From positions 1-42,805 of the forward strand of contig DGXO01000044.1 of the NCBI GenBank assembly GCA_002395605.1: DNA of 42,805 nt, in the 5' to 3' direction. This stretch comes from Bacteroidales bacterium UBA4230. Its GTDB lineage: Bacteria > Bacteroidota > Bacteroidia > Bacteroidales > UBA932. Positions 42,494-42,805 of the stretch are shown in pieces. The translations under genes were made by a program, and so were the position numbers. The notes beneath the pieces were generated by a model. It did no database searches, had not been told where the DNA came from, and worked only from the letters and a program-made list of their open reading frames with translations. The first letter of the stretch is position 1, and the number at the start of each line of letters is the position of its first letter.

Positions 42494-42526
42494 TATGGGC
42501 GCGGCGGCATTAAATGTTGTTACAGA

Positions 42527-42558
42527 TTTGTTTTTCAGTAATAACATTCCTACCTTTG
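42527..42558 (+). promoter_or_regulatory. Complete Bacteroidetes promoter before the antitoxin gene
   Basis: TTTG (42527-42530), a 20-nt spacer and TACCTTTG (42551-42558) match TTTG-N19-21-TAnnTTTG in full. Transcription should start near 42565, which favours the ATG at 42579 over the one at 42567. Confidence 0.75.
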
Positions 42559-42578
42559 TCATTGAAATGGACAAGAGT

Positions 42579-42805
42579 ATGGAAACAACAATCATAAAGA
42601 TTGGCAACAGCCGAGGCATAATCATTCCCGCATCAATTCTGAAGAAATTTCACGTGAAGGAAGGAAGCAAGGTAAAACTTGACGAAAAAGATGGTGCGCT
42701 CACGCTTAGTTTCGTTGAGGAGGAAGAGCCTTATACCGGGCCCTATACCGGACCTTTCAAGGCTCTCAAGGACCTCGTTGATGAAGACGCCTGGGGCGGA
42801 AAAGA
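42579..42805 (+). CDS. MazE/AbrB-family antitoxin (cut by window edge)
   Basis: The first 75 codons are present. METTIIKIGNSRGIIIPASI and LKKFHVKEGSKVKLDEKDGA are the swapped-hairpin AbrB/MazE DNA-binding domain. The tail reads EEPYTGPYTGPFKALKDLVD, with a doubled PYTG, then DEDAWGGK. Such proteins bind and silence a MazF-type RNase, which would be expected just beyond the window. A start at 42567 (MDKSMETT) is also in frame, but it would lie right at the predicted transcript start. Confidence 0.8.
   Translation, partial: METTIIKIGNSRGIIIPASILKKFHVKEGSKVKLDEKDGALTLSFVEEEEPYTGPYTGPFKALKDLVDEDAWGGK

Overview
The window comes from a member of the Bacteroidota, most likely the order Bacteroidales. 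Three things point there. The housekeeping proteins are of Bacteroidetes type (two-part nucleoside kinase, DUF3109, Sus-type GH97 and GH13 lipoproteins). Several genes carry the Bacteroidetes promoter -7 element TAnnTTTG, and one has the full TTTG-N20-TAnnTTTG form. Many exported proteins have Bacteroidetes-like lipoprotein signals. The genes are densely packed and fairly GC-rich, except for one AT-rich island at about 15.0-23.2 kb. I saw no tRNA, rRNA, CRISPR array, transposase or integrase.

Layout. (1) 1-101: the first 33 codons of uvrA on the minus strand, then a 400-bp gap holding two sets of 22-bp-phased GTCGCAGGT repeats in opposite orientation. (2) 501-12519, minus strand: a seven-gene run. 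It starts with a starch/maltooligosaccharide cluster: a SusG-like GH13 amylase with an extra N-terminal SusE/F-like binding domain, a second GH13 lipoprotein, a SusA-like neopullulanase and a SusB-like GH97. It continues with almost no gaps into a nucleoside kinase, an acyltransferase with a zinc ribbon and a Gfo/Idh/MocA oxidoreductase. No SusC/SusD or regulator is present. (3) 12622-14955, minus strand: lysS followed by a TrmH/SpoU RNA methyltransferase that carries an in-frame palindromic repeat; a strong terminator follows. (4) 15.0-23.2 kb: an AT-rich island of headless Rhs C-terminal cassettes. GC-rich remnants of the Rhs core lead into different tips (a metzincin-like protease, a second HExxH protease, a broken papain/NlpC-like domain), and small lipoprotein or membrane genes that look like immunity genes lie between them. 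Several cassettes carry nonsense codons, deletions or frameshifts. (5) 23246-25971, minus strand: a CE1-like esterase and a three-domain Xaa-Pro aminopeptidase. (6) 26032-28708, plus strand: a coiled-coil membrane protein, hemW, a small membrane protein and a DUF2007 protein. They converge on a DUF3109 protein and an M16-like protein without a zinc motif (28660-31754, minus). (7) 31831-34006, plus strand: an exported TPR protein and an exported lactonase-type propeller. (8) 34003-36843, minus strand: topA and an Lrp/AsnC regulator. (9) 36973-41215, plus strand: class A penicillin-binding protein, ddl and prmC, closed by a textbook terminator. (10) 41333-42805, plus strand: a lipoprotein of unknown function and the start of a MazE/AbrB-type antitoxin.

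The starch genes form one pathway: outer-membrane amylases cut starch, a neopullulanase trims oligosaccharides, and GH97 releases glucose. The most unusual part is the Rhs island. At least four cassettes begin at the same codon position of the Rhs core (YLADG), which suggests repeated recombination at a fixed boundary to swap toxin tips. The GC-rich word GGCCGAA/TTCGGCC is very common on the left side of the island, present on the right and, by eye, absent inside it, which supports a foreign or mobile origin for the island.
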